19,019 bases of DNA from Clostridiales bacterium (GCA_012522615.1 JAAYKB010000061.1:1-19019); one strand, 5' to 3'; numbered from the stretch's first letter, positions 1-6,835 are shown. The notes: generated by a model from the letters alone, not told the origin. Translations and numbers: made by a program.

Positions 1-541
1 TATAGATTGCCCTTGCGCCGCCTATGAATTTTGGACGGGTACGAGCACAAACAAGAGATGCATTACCTATTTTTGATACCGAAATCCGAACAGGCACGGC
101 GACATGCCTCAGATGCATTCCTATAAGGGTGCTGCCTATATCCATGCCCGCATCCGCCCGGATATGCTCGACAGCAACGGGACTTTCAAAGCCGTTATAT
201 GCCGCCGTCGCAAACGCCCCTCCGGCGCAGGGCTGGGGCACGACGTTAACCGGTTCCAGCCGGTACTGTTCGGCCGCTCGGCGTTCGATAATCAGTGCGC
301 GATTAAGATGCTCGCAGCACTGGGCGGCAAGGAATATTCCCCTTTCCTTAAGCAGGGCCGCCATACCCGAATAGACCGCCTGTGCCACATCGCTGTTTGA
401 TTCCGTGCCGATTCTTTGACCGGCTATCTCGCTGGTCGAACATCCCACTACCAGGATTTGTCCCCTTGACAGCCTTGCCGCGGCCAGCAGCTCGCTTGCC
501 GCGGCGGCCGTCTGCTCTTTTATATTGTTAATATTCAGCAT
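1..541 (-). CDS. ywlG: YwlG / TIGR01440 (UPF0340) family protein, 3' end cut by window edge
   Basis: The gene begins at the ATG at 539-541 and leaves the window at base 1, so about 180 codons are present and the C-terminus is missing. The reading frame is open throughout and gives MLNINNIKEQTAAAASELLA at the start. Family hallmarks can be read: ILVVGCSTSEIAGQRIGT near residues 29-46, AAQCCEHLNRALIIE, PQPCAGGAFATAAYNGF, HIRADAGMDIGSTLIGMHL and ARTRPKFIGGARAIY. These match the YwlG/DUF436 family of Firmicutes, whose biochemical role is not settled. A GGTGA-like ribosome site lies about 6 nt before the ATG. The gene is divergent from feoA. I am sure of the family and unsure of any function. Confidence 0.9.
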   Translation of the reverse strand, partial: MLNINNIKEQTAAAASELLAAARLSRGQILVVGCSTSEIAGQRIGTESNSDVAQAVYSGMAALLKERGIFLAAQCCEHLNRALIIERRAAEQYRLEPVNVVPQPCAGGAFATAAYNGFESPVAVEHIRADAGMDIGSTLIGMHLRHVAVPVRISVSKIGNASLVCARTRPKFIGGARAIY

Positions 542-617
542 TTAGCTCACCATATCCTTTCCGGGTTTTATGTCCCGAACGACATAGAACCGAAGCCAAA
601 CATATAATGTTTCATCT

Positions 618-646
618 ATTATACTACAAAGCCCGGTAATATTCCA
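618..646 (-). promoter_or_regulatory. Candidate promoter for ywlG
   Basis: On the minus strand a perfect TATAAT lies at 618-623. The -35 region 17 nt upstream (about 641-646, TGGAAT) is weak. It would give a leader of about 70 nt before the ywlG ATG. The rest of the 542-801 gap is A/T-rich and contains no convincing gene. Confidence 0.5.
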
Positions 647-747
647 TAAAACAGCAGTCAATAAAAGAGAGTGTCAAGGCAAAAAAGGATTTGTATATAT
701 GTATAAAAAGGTTTTGAATTTCCCTTAAAAATCTTCCGAATTAGCCA

Positions 748-776
748 TTGACAACTCAAGTAAGCCATGGTAAACT
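748..776 (+). promoter_or_regulatory. Candidate feoA promoter with degenerate iron-box-like dyad
   Basis: A perfect -35 TTGACA at 748-753 is followed after 17 nt by TAAACT at 771-776 (4 of 6 matches to TATAAT). The predicted start, about 783, lies only some 19 nt before the feoA ATG, so the leader would be very short. The segment 762-777 (GTAAGCCATGGTAAAC) is an imperfect palindrome centred on CCATGG and matches the perfect dyad at 1089-1104 at 10 of 16 positions. It would overlap the spacer and -10, a usual place for a DtxR-family repressor. The promoter is read from sequence; the operator is inference. Confidence 0.5.
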
Positions 777-801
777 GCTATTGAAAAAGGAGAGTGATAC
801 C

Positions 802-1023
802 ATGAGATCATTACGTGATATGCAGTGCGGGAAATCGGCTGTCGTGGTACGGCTTGCCGGCGAGGGAGCACTCAAACGCCGGATTATGGACATGGGTATC
901 ACAAAAGGCACCAACATCACGGTACGCAAGGTTGCCCCTCTCGGAGACCCGCTCGAAGTCACTGTCAGAGGATATGAACTTACCATCCGCAAAGCGGATG
1001 CCGAAAATATAATTGTTGAATAG
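802..1023 (+). CDS. feoA: FeoA-type SH3-like ferrous iron transport accessory protein
   Basis: This 73-aa protein starts MRSLRDMQCGKSAVVVRLAG and ends with RKADAENIIVE. It has the FeoA fold signature: a basic ALKRRIMDMGITKGT stretch (residues about 23-37), a VAPLGDP turn and a VRGYELTIRKADA strand. FeoA is a small cytoplasmic protein required for FeoB-dependent Fe(II) uptake and thought to act on FeoB directly. The ATG at 802 is chosen because AAAAAGGAG at 785-793 is well spaced; an upstream TTG at 748 in the same frame coincides with the -35 box and is not credible. FeoB follows after a long 172-nt gap containing inverted repeats. Confidence 0.95.
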   Translation: MRSLRDMQCGKSAVVVRLAGEGALKRRIMDMGITKGTNITVRKVAPLGDPLEVTVRGYELTIRKADAENIIVE

Positions 1024-1049
1024 TCGAAATAATGGGTGAACGTTTTTCT

Positions 1050-1082
1050 TTACGGTTAATCGTAATCATCCTTTTTTAACCG
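1050..1082. repeat. Overlapping inverted repeats between feoA and feoB
   Basis: Two short dyads overlap here. TTACG at 1050-1054 pairs with CGTAA at 1061-1065 across 6 nt. CGGTTAA at 1053-1059 pairs with TTAACCG at 1076-1082 across 16 nt. They are mutually exclusive as hairpins. A six-T run at 1072-1077 falls inside the second. Neither is a standard terminator. They may mark an additional regulator site or an mRNA switch between feoA and feoB; function is unknown. Confidence 0.4.
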
Positions 1083-1088
1083 ACGCGG

Positions 1089-1104
1089 GTTAGCCTATGC
1101 TAAC
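1089..1104. promoter_or_regulatory. DtxR/IdeR-like operator palindrome upstream of feoB
   Basis: GTTAGC-CTAT-GCTAAC is a perfect 6-bp inverted repeat with a 4-nt centre. The wider sequence GGTTAGCCTATGCTAACTAA strongly resembles the iron-dependent DtxR/IdeR box, whose core is GGTTAGSCTAACC. It sits in the feoA-feoB gap, 92 nt before the feoB start, with TATTAT/TATAAC -10-like sequences at 1128-1136 just downstream but no good -35. I infer iron-responsive control of feoB by a DtxR-family regulator; no such regulator is encoded in the window. Confidence 0.55.
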
Positions 1105-1195
1105 TAAGGTGGCGTTTTTGCAGGGCATATTATAACCATGTCACTTTGCACATAAAATATATAAATGATTGTCCTGACGGAAAGGCATGAGCCCA

Positions 1196-3358
1196 ATGAA
1201 AAAGATTAAAATTGCACTTGTCGGCAACCCCAACTCGGGAAAAACAACACTGTTTAACGATCTGACCGGCAGCAATCAGTATGTGGGAAACTGGCCGGGC
1301 GTTACGGTTGAAAAGAAAGAAGGCAGACTCCGCATGACCGGTAAACCCGGTCGTGAAAAATGGCCCCAAGTGATCATCGTCGATCTGCCGGGTATTTATT
1401 CGCTTTCTCCCTACACTATGGAAGAGGTGATTACTCGGGATTTTCTTGTTTTGGAGCGACCCGATGTTATACTCAATATTGTCGACGCCTCTAATCTTGA
1501 GCGCAATCTCTATCTGACGAGTCAGCTTATGGAATGCGGCATACCTATGGTAATTGCCCTCAACATGATGGATGTCGTCAAAAAAAGCGGGGACATAGTC
1601 AACCCCGATCGGCTTTCGGCAGCGCTCGGTTGTCCCGTAGTGGAGACCTCGGCCGTCAAAGGAGACGGCTCCATGCAGGCAGCGCTGGCCGCTGTAAGAC
1701 AGGTAAAATTCAGCCCGCCCGCACCGCTGAAATTCGGCGAAACGGTTGAAAGCACTCTCGGAATGATAGGACATGTTTTAAAAAACAAGGTCGCCAACGA
1801 GGTGCTGAAACGCTGGTATTCGATTAAGCTGTTCGAGCGGGATGAAAAGGTGCGCGAGCAGCTGGCGCTTTCACAGTCTGATTTGGATAAAATCGAGAAT
1901 TTCATCAAGGTGTGCGAAGCCGAGCTGGACGACGACAGCGAAAGTATCATTACAAACGAAAGATATGAGCGGGTTACCTCGATTGCCGCCGAGAGCCTGC
2001 AGAGGAATTTAAACAAGCTGTCTGCTTCGGATAAAATCGACCGGATTGTAACAAACCGCTGGCTTGCCCTCCCGATATTCGCGGCGGTGATGTTCATTGT
2101 CTATTACATATCGGTAAGCTCGGTCGGTACCATTGTCACCGACTGGATGAACGAAACCCTTTTCGGTTCATGGATAACGGGCGGCGTATCAAGCCTGCTT
2201 GAGTCTGTCGGCGCCGCCGGATGGCTGCAAAGCCTGATAGTCGACGGCATCATCGGGGGTGTCGGGGCGGTATTGGGGTTTGTTCCCCAAATGATGATAC
2301 TCTTTTTCTTCCTCTCCTTCCTCGAGGACTGCGGCTACATGGCGCGGGTCGCCTTCATTATGGACCGCATTTTCCGCAAGCTCGGACTGTCGGGAAAATC
2401 CTTTATCCCCATGCTGATATCCTCGGGCTGCGGCGTGCCGGGTATCATGGCAAGCCGTACCATTGAAAGCGAAAAAGACCGAAAAATGACCATCATGGTT
2501 ACCACATTTATACCCTGCGGCGCCAAACTGCCGATTATCGCGCTGATTGCCGGCGCAATGTTTCCCGGCTCGTCATGGTGGGTCGCACCCTCGATGTATT
2601 TTCTCGGCATTTTGATGGTTATTCTTTCGGGCATTATCCTCAAGAAAACACCGCTGTTTTCAGGAGAGCCCTCTCCCTTTGTTATGGAGCTCCCGCAATA
2701 TCACATGCCCGCCGCCAAAAACTTGTTTTTGCATATATGGGAAAGGGGCAGAGCCTTTATTGTCAAGGCGGGTACCGTCATATTTGTCGCCAGCGGACTT
2801 ATCTGGTTTCTAAGCAACTTCGGATGGAACCTGCGAATGGTGGATCAGGACGAGAGCATTCTTGCAAGTATCGGGCATTTTATCACTCCAATGTTCTCAC
2901 CGCTGGGCTTTGGCGACTGGAGGGCGGCAGTTGCGACCGTCACCGGACTGGCCGCCAAGGAAAACGTGGTCAGCACACTAAGCGTTCTGCTGGGTGTATC
3001 CGAAGGAGCGGAAAGCACCCCGGCACTGCTTGCTTCGGTTGCAGGGATGTTCAGTATGGTCAGCGCATACGCTTTTATGGTTTTCAACATGCTTTGCGCC
3101 CCCTGTGTAGCGGCAATCGGAGCAATACACCGCGAAATGGGCAGTGTCAAATGGACATTGATTGCTGTCGGATATCAGACCGCACTTGCCTATATCATTT
3201 CGCTGCTTATTTACCAGTTCGGCAGGGTGCTGTTCCTCGGTCATACCGTTTCGGCAGGAACAATTGCGGCGATAGCCGCCGCACTCATACTTATCTGGCT
3301 TGTAGTCAGACCCGATAGCAATAAAAAAATCAAGCCGCCACAAAAGGCGACGTCATAA
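1196..3358 (+). CDS. feoB: Ferrous iron transporter FeoB (GTPase-coupled membrane permease)
   Basis: This 720-aa protein imports Fe(II) across the cytoplasmic membrane. The N-terminal G domain is complete: G1 GNPNSGKTT at residues 10-18, G2 GVTVE at 35-39, G3 DLPG at 63-66, G4 NMMD at 123-126 and a G5-like ETSAVKGDG. A helical GDI-like linker follows, then the membrane region with the hallmark Gate segments GYMARVAFIMDRIFRKLGL, SSGCGVPGIMASRTIE, FIPCGAKLPI and, near the end, VFNMLCAPCVAAIGAIHREM. The conserved cysteines of these segments are present. I choose ATG 1196 over the in-frame ATG 1187, because AAAGG at 1181-1185 lies 10 nt before 1196 but touches 1187. Length is normal. The Cys-rich partner gene follows after 14 nt. 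Confidence 0.97.
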   Translation: MKKIKIALVGNPNSGKTTLFNDLTGSNQYVGNWPGVTVEKKEGRLRMTGKPGREKWPQVIIVDLPGIYSLSPYTMEEVITRDFLVLERPDVILNIVDASNLERNLYLTSQLMECGIPMVIALNMMDVVKKSGDIVNPDRLSAALGCPVVETSAVKGDGSMQAALAAVRQVKFSPPAPLKFGETVESTLGMIGHVLKNKVANEVLKRWYSIKLFERDEKVREQLALSQSDLDKIENFIKVCEAELDDDSESIITNERYERVTSIAAESLQRNLNKLSASDKIDRIVTNRWLALPIFAAVMFIVYYISVSSVGTIVTDWMNETLFGSWITGGVSSLLESVGAAGWLQSLIVDGIIGGVGAVLGFVPQMMILFFFLSFLEDCGYMARVAFIMDRIFRKLGLSGKSFIPMLISSGCGVPGIMASRTIESEKDRKMTIMVTTFIPCGAKLPIIALIAGAMFPGSSWWVAPSMYFLGILMVILSGIILKKTPLFSGEPSPFVMELPQYHMPAAKNLFLHIWERGRAFIVKAGTVIFVASGLIWFLSNFGWNLRMVDQDESILASIGHFITPMFSPLGFGDWRAAVATVTGLAAKENVVSTLSVLLGVSEGAESTPALLASVAGMFSMVSAYAFMVFNMLCAPCVAAIGAIHREMGSVKWTLIAVGYQTALAYIISLLIYQFGRVLFLGHTVSAGTIAAIAAALILIWLVVRPDSNKKIKPPQKATS

Positions 3359-3372
3359 CAGGAGGAATACAT

Positions 3373-3555
3373 ATGCTTGCATGGATTGCACAGAATCTTG
3401 CGACCATAATAATATCAATAATTATAATCGGCTTGTTCGCGCTGGCGGTCAGATATATAAGAAAAAAATCCAAGAAGGGTGAATGTGTCGGATGCAGCGG
3501 CGGATGCGAATCCTGCTCCGGATGTCATCCTCATGATGATAAAAAACTCCCGTAA
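3373..3555 (+). CDS. FeoB-associated Cys-rich membrane protein
   Basis: A 60-aa protein preceded by a textbook ribosome site (AGGAGGAATACAT) at 3360-3371. Residues about 4-28 form one membrane helix (LATIIISIIIIGLFALAV). It is followed by a basic RKKSKK stretch, placing the C-terminus in the cytoplasm, and a Cys cluster C38, C41, C45, C48, C51 with H52 and H54. This is the layout of the small FeoB-associated Cys-rich family seen after feoB in Firmicutes. Its exact role is not known; a cytoplasmic iron handover or FeoC-like part is the usual suggestion. It is the last gene of the feo operon. Confidence 0.92.
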   Translation: MLAWIAQNLATIIISIIIIGLFALAVRYIRKKSKKGECVGCSGGCESCSGCHPHDDKKLP

Positions 3556-3585
3556 AGTTTATAATTAAATTATTCATTTTAAATT

Positions 3586-3640
3586 CCTCCTTTGTTTCGG
3601 TGCGGTCGGCAAGTCCGTACCATCTTAACATTGGAGGTCT
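3586..3640. other. Structured intergenic segment downstream of the feo operon
   Basis: On the plus strand CCTCC at 3586-3590 can pair with GGAGG at 3632-3636, enclosing GGTGCGG / CCGTACC, a 7-bp stem with one G-U pair and a 9-nt loop (about 3599-3621). A pyrimidine-rich tract TCTTCTTTTTCTATTT follows, so it could be a compound terminator for the feo operon. On the minus strand the same outer stem would bury an AAAGGAGG sequence. I see no known RNA family here. Confidence 0.35.
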
Positions 3641-3659
3641 TCTTTTTCTATTTGAAGTC

Positions 3660-3683
3660 AAAGCCTTGTTTAATTGAGGCTTT
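3660..3683 (+). terminator. Weak hairpin, possible feo operon terminator
   Basis: AAAGCCT at 3660-3666 and AGGCTTT at 3677-3683 form a perfect 7-bp stem with a 10-nt loop. Only the three Ts of the stem follow, so termination would be weak. It lies 105 nt after the last feo gene and next to the stronger hairpin at 3692-3716. Confidence 0.4.
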
Positions 3684-3691
3684 CATATGCA

Positions 3692-3716
3692 AAACCCGCC
3701 GTTTCCCGGCGGGTTT
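3692..3716 (-). terminator. Terminator downstream of 5S rRNA, bidirectional shape
   Basis: AAACCCGCC at 3692-3700 and GGCGGGTTT at 3708-3716 make a perfect 9-bp stem with a 7-nt loop. Read on the minus strand it ends in four Ts and lies about 40 nt beyond the 5S 3' end, so it probably ends the 5S transcript. On the plus strand it may also stop feo read-through. A smaller CCGGTC-AAAA-GGCCGG hairpin precedes it at about 3731-3746. Confidence 0.7.
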
Positions 3717-3755
3717 ATCAGCAATCTGGGCCGGCCTTTTGACCGGTTGCTTTTA

Positions 3756-3872
<117 letters not shown>

Positions 3873-3877
3873 ACTAA

Positions 3878-3901
3878 CTGCCCCCCGTTTTCGGGGAACA
3901 G
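3878..3901 (-). other. Leader hairpin of the 5S precursor
   Basis: On the minus strand CTGTTCCCCG and CGGGGGGCAG can form ten continuous pairs (two G-U) around an AAAA loop. It begins almost at the predicted transcription start and ends 5 nt before the mature 5S. It could protect the precursor 5' end or be a maturation signal; this is inference. Confidence 0.5.
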
Positions 3902-3906
3902 GGCTC

Positions 3907-3935
3907 ATTATAGCAAAACATCGCGGTAAATACAA
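3907..3935 (-). promoter_or_regulatory. Promoter of the 5S rRNA gene (extended -10)
   Basis: Minus-strand TATAAT at 3907-3912 is preceded directly by TGC, an extended -10 element. A -35 TTGTAT lies at 3930-3935 with 17-nt spacing. The start should be near 3900. An A/T-rich block upstream (3936-3965) could act as an UP element. Confidence 0.75.
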
Positions 3936-3986
3936 TATCTTTTTTAAAAAATTATTACTTATATTACGCTGAACCGACATTCATTA

Positions 3987-4877
3987 TCAGTTTCCTGAAC
4001 TTTTAATAATTTCCTCTAAATCATGGATTGAAAACTTATATGCCCGGTTACAAAAATGGCAGATGACCTCCGCATTCCCGGATTCATCCGGAAGCTTGCG
4101 AATCTCATCCGGCTGCATGGTGGAGAAGGCGCGCGCAATCCTGTCTTTTGAGCATCCGCAATGGTATTCGGGCTCATATTCGTCCATGATTTCATACTCA
4201 AATCCTGCAAGGACTTTATCAGCGATATCATTAATAGACATCCCGCTGTCCAGCATAGAGGTCATTGAAGGCAGTGAAGCAATATTTTTCTCAACCCGGT
4301 TTATCACCTCTTCGGGACAGAACGGCAGCAGCTGTAATAATAATCCGCCTGACACCTTGGCCGTCAAATCCGGATTCACAAGTACGCCAAGCGCGCACAC
4401 AGTCGGTATCTGTTCACTGTTCGCATAATAATTTGTTATATCCTCGGCAATTTCGCCCGTAACTAAAGGCGTGCATCCTATATACGGCTCTGAACCGCCG
4501 GTATCACGCATTACATAAATCAGACCGTCTTTCCCGACAGCCGAACCCACATCAAGCTTGCCGTCCACACGCCGCGGAAGCTCAACCACCGGATTCACCG
4601 CGTATCCCCTCGGGTTTCCCATGCTGTCCGATACCGCCATAATCGTGCCTGCAGGGCCTCCGCCGTTAATCTTTATCGTAATACTGTGATCCTTACCTTT
4701 CAGCATAATGCCCATCATTGACGCGGCGGTAAGAGCCCTCCCAAGAGCGGCTGTAATTACCGCCGATGTTTTGTGTATCTGCTCAGCCCTTGCAACAATC
4801 GCGGTTGAATCCATCACTATGGCAACGGCGGTCGCATCCTTTGTAATGCAACGGATAATCCTGCCTTTTTCATCCAT
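3987..4877 (-). CDS. hslO: Redox-regulated chaperone Hsp33
   Basis: This 296-aa cytoplasmic protein is an ATP-independent holdase switched on by oxidation. The C-terminal zinc switch is intact as CXC-X30-CXXC: C240, C242, C273 and C276 within YHCGCSKDRI and VICHFCNRAY. The N-terminal domain has the usual AALGRALTAASMMG and INGGGPAGTIMAVSD segments and GYAVNPVVELP. Length is normal. The ATG at 4875-4877 follows a GGAAAGG ribosome site. It lies 18 nt after the methyltransferase gene and is probably cotranscribed with it. No GC-rich terminator follows before the 5S promoter. Confidence 0.97.
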   Translation of the reverse strand: MDEKGRIIRCITKDATAVAIVMDSTAIVARAEQIHKTSAVITAALGRALTAASMMGIMLKGKDHSITIKINGGGPAGTIMAVSDSMGNPRGYAVNPVVELPRRVDGKLDVGSAVGKDGLIYVMRDTGGSEPYIGCTPLVTGEIAEDITNYYANSEQIPTVCALGVLVNPDLTAKVSGGLLLQLLPFCPEEVINRVEKNIASLPSMTSMLDSGMSINDIADKVLAGFEYEIMDEYEPEYHCGCSKDRIARAFSTMQPDEIRKLPDESGNAEVICHFCNRAYKFSIHDLEEIIKSSGN

Positions 4878-4895
4878 TCTATTATTAACCTTTCC

Positions 4896-5645
4896 TTACC
4901 TTCTTCTTGCAACATAGACCATGCGTTCACTGTCCCGCTTAACCGGTTTGATTGACATATCGTCGTACACCGCCAGCACTTCAAATCCGGCGTCCGACAA
5001 AAGATGGTTAAGGGTTCTCGCGGCGTATGCACGTTCCCGCAAATTATCGGTCAAACGGGTATAACAACCGTCTTGCTCAACAAAAAAATCAAGCTGTATA
5101 TCGACCTCTGCGGTACTGCCGATAAGCCGGTTACGCCATATACAGAGGAAATCCTTCTCCTCAAATACGAAAGAATTATTTCCAAGCACATATCGGTGCT
5201 TATAGATGGTATTTACATCAAAGATCAGCAATCCGCCCGGTTCGATGAACAAAAACAGCCTTTTAAAAACCTCGAACAACTCGCTTGTGCGGCAAAGATG
5301 GTTCAAGCTGTCAAGAACACAGACCGCGCCGTTTACCGTTCCGTATAAATCAAGCTTACGCATATCCTGACATAAAAGCATCAGCGGCATACCTGCCTTG
5401 TCGGCTTTTTCAGTCGCCTTCATGAGCATATCGGCGGAGCCGTCAACCCCAATCATATCAATACCGCGCACTGCAAGCTCAATAGTAAGACTGCCCGAAC
5501 CGCAGGCCAAATCAAGCAGTGTTTCAGGCTTCTTTTCGGGAGAGTAAAGTTCAAAAAGTCTGAGAAGATAATCCGCAAGAGCCGCGTAATCAATTTCTTT
5601 CATCAGTCGGTCATAAAACGCGGCAAAGGCAGCATATCCCCTCAT
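4896..5645 (-). CDS. Class I SAM-dependent methyltransferase
   Basis: A 249-aa protein beginning MRGYAAFAAFYDRLMKEIDY, the usual opening of the small-molecule/ubiE-like methyltransferases found in Clostridia. Motif I is LLDLACGSGS at residues 43-52, the acidic loop GVDGSADML follows at about 67-75, and CQDMRKLDL and CVLDSLNHL cover motifs II and III. The substrate cannot be told from the sequence. The start codon overlaps the yerC stop as ATGA (5642-5645), so the two are translationally coupled; hslO follows after 18 nt. Confidence 0.9.
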   Translation of the reverse strand: MRGYAAFAAFYDRLMKEIDYAALADYLLRLFELYSPEKKPETLLDLACGSGSLTIELAVRGIDMIGVDGSADMLMKATEKADKAGMPLMLLCQDMRKLDLYGTVNGAVCVLDSLNHLCRTSELFEVFKRLFLFIEPGGLLIFDVNTIYKHRYVLGNNSFVFEEKDFLCIWRNRLIGSTAEVDIQLDFFVEQDGCYTRLTDNLRERAYAARTLNHLLSDAGFEVLAVYDDMSIKPVKRDSERMVYVARRR

Positions 5646-5944
5646 CCCTCTGTTTTCTCCTGTTCCATACGTGAAAAAATCATATTATATGCGTCGCATC
5701 CATAAATCAGTGAGCGGTTCACCCTGCTGATTGTAGCGGTAGATGCTCCGGTCGCAGCAACAATATCGCTGTATACCTTTTTATCGCTCAGCATTTTTGC
5801 CACTACTATACGCTGCGACATTGCTTTAATCTCCGCAACGGTACACAAATCCTCAAAAAAACTATAGCATTCATCTATCGTTTTGAGATGTAAAATTGCC
5901 TTAAATAAAAAGTCGGTGTTCTTATCCTTAATTTTACTGTTCAC
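5642..5944 (-). CDS. yerC: YerC/YecD family TrpR-related DNA-binding protein
   Basis: A 100-aa protein with the TrpR-like helix-turn-helix: FFEDLCTVAEIKAMSQRIVVAKMLSD forms the lead helices, and IVAATGASTATISRVNRSLI the DNA-binding pair, at about residues 60-80. Members are small cytoplasmic regulators, mostly of unknown target. The start is GTG at 5942-5944, supported by AGGGAGGA about 6 nt upstream. The gene heads the yerC-methyltransferase-hslO cluster. No tryptophan genes are in the window, so a tryptophan role is not supported. Confidence 0.9.
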   Translation of the reverse strand: MNSKIKDKNTDFLFKAILHLKTIDECYSFFEDLCTVAEIKAMSQRIVVAKMLSDKKVYSDIVAATGASTATISRVNRSLIYGCDAYNMIFSRMEQEKTEG

Positions 5945-6047
5945 GGGTATTCCTCCCTATCCAGTTTCTTTTTATCTAATTTTAGCATGTTACTGCGCGA
6001 AATAAAAGAGGGAGAGATAAATTAATATCCGTTTCGATGTTGAAATG

Positions 6048-6078
6048 CAAAACAACCGCCGACTTATTGCCGGCAGTT
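6048..6078 (-). terminator. Terminator downstream of the Asn/Gln-rich microprotein
   Basis: On the minus strand AACTGCCG (6071-6078) pairs with CGGCGGTT (6054-6061) around a 9-nt loop, with one G-U pair, and is followed by GTTTT. It lies 21 nt after the stop codon of the 48-aa gene, which supports that gene being a real transcription unit end. Confidence 0.65.
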
Positions 6079-6099
6079 GCTCTGCGTCACGTATTTGTA

Positions 6100-6246
6100 T
6101 CAGAATGTTTTGTCCTGCTGCTTATTGTTTTTGGCGCGGTTGTTCTGATTGTTGTCGTTGTTGCACTGGTTCTGGTTACAGTTTTGAACATTTTGCTGGT
6201 TCTTATTCTGCTTATTTTGCTTTGGCTTTTTCCCGTTATAGTCCAT
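6100..6246 (-). CDS. 48-aa Asn/Gln/Lys-rich microprotein, unknown function
   Basis: The protein opens MDYNGKKPKQNKQNKNQQ and ends NNKQQDKTF. By count, Asn, Gln and Lys make up over 70% of it, with two cysteines (C23, C28) and almost no hydrophobic residues, so it should be soluble and disordered. A strong ribosome site GGGAGG (6256-6261) lies 9 nt before the ATG at 6244-6246; the other ATG at 6252-6254 is too close to it and out of frame. A hairpin terminator follows. The composition recalls small Asn/Gln-rich spore proteins such as gamma-type SASPs, but the characteristic repeats are absent and I do not recognise a family. The long hydrophobic plus-strand reading frame here is its antisense image. 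Confidence 0.65.
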   Translation of the reverse strand: MDYNGKKPKQNKQNKNQQNVQNCNQNQCNNDNNQNNRAKNNKQQDKTF

Positions 6247-6312
6247 TCGACCATTCCTCCCTGTGTAAATAATGTCAGAAACCCAGCAATATTTTCTGCA
6301 GATATTCGCGGT

Positions 6313-6798
6313 TTATTCTAATGTTTTATAAAATTTTAATTTTTTAACCCAGTATGCCGCCATACCGTATGATCTGTCCTGGGTTACCTCTCGCTCCAGA
6401 AATGCCGGCGGTCTATAACTCAGCGCCTGTTCAATCGTATCAAACTCAATTTCCGCAAACATAAACTCGGTAGGTTCACCCTTATCCACAAGACTGCACT
6501 CAAGCTTCATGCCGTCGGGAAGCCCATACACTTTATAATCCTTGCGTATCATCGGCGCCTGAAGCAGGTTTTTCAGTTGGTCGAAAACCTCCTTTGATAT
6601 CTCGATTTCGGTTTCCTGCCTTGCCAGGGTACCGCTGCCTTTAAAACAGAGAATATATTTTTCTTGATTTTCACTCTTCATGCTGCGAATCCTGACAATC
6701 GGATTCACCGAAATATATCCCTGATAGACCACAGCTTCCTCCAAAAGCGGCAGTTCACAGGGAAACCTGTCGATTAAGAACTTTCTTTCTATTTCCAT
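6313..6798 (-). CDS. CYTH domain protein (triphosphate tunnel metalloenzyme family)
   Basis: A 161-aa protein starting MEIERKFLIDRFP, with the EXEXK signature of the CYTH fold at E2, E4 and K6. Further tunnel residues are visible: VRIRSMKS, YILCFKGSG, RQETEIEI, KDYKVYGL, ECSLVDKG and FAEIEFDT, ending in REVTQDRSYG. Members act on triphosphates: inorganic triphosphatase, thiamine triphosphatase or class IV adenylate cyclase. Bacterial single-domain members like this most often hydrolyse inorganic triphosphate, but the substrate is inference. AAAGGGGG lies about 12 nt before the ATG. The 48-aa gene follows after 66 nt on the same strand with no terminator between, so cotranscription is possible. 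Confidence 0.9.
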   Translation of the reverse strand: MEIERKFLIDRFPCELPLLEEAVVYQGYISVNPIVRIRSMKSENQEKYILCFKGSGTLARQETEIEISKEVFDQLKNLLQAPMIRKDYKVYGLPDGMKLECSLVDKGEPTEFMFAEIEFDTIEQALSYRPPAFLEREVTQDRSYGMAAYWVKKLKFYKTLE

Positions 6799-6826
6799 CT
6801 TCTGGAACCCCCTTTAATACTGATAT

Positions 6827-6835
6827 ATTATATCA
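6827..6835 (-). promoter_or_regulatory. Extended -10 promoter for the CYTH gene
   Basis: Minus-strand TATAAT at 6827-6832 is preceded by TGA at 6833-6835, an extended -10. The -35 area (about 6849-6855) is poor. The remaining gap up to 6959 shows no further feature. Confidence 0.6.

Noticed and set aside
24..400. Plus-strand frames at the left edge
   Set aside because: They lie opposite the well-recognised ywlG frame and have no family likeness.
2575..3318. Plus-strand 247-codon frame within feoB
   Set aside because: It is an out-of-frame shadow of feoB, which is unmistakable at protein level.
3449..3577. Minus-strand reading frame of 42 codons starting at the ATG 3575-3577 after a good AAAGGAGG site
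   Set aside because: It is antisense to the Cys-rich feo gene, the residues look like an antisense translation, and no promoter is seen. The ribosome-site match is kept only as part of the structured-element finding.
3936..3986. AATTTTTTAAAAAAG sequence after hslO as a terminator
   Set aside because: The stem is only A-T pairs with no GC core and it overlaps the 5S promoter region; more likely an A/T-rich upstream element.
6037..6321. Plus-strand 94-codon frame encoding an extremely hydrophobic Val/Leu-rich protein
   Set aside because: It is the exact antisense of the Asn/Gln/Lys codons of the 48-aa gene, which automatically reads as Leu, Val and Phe, and it lacks a ribosome site.
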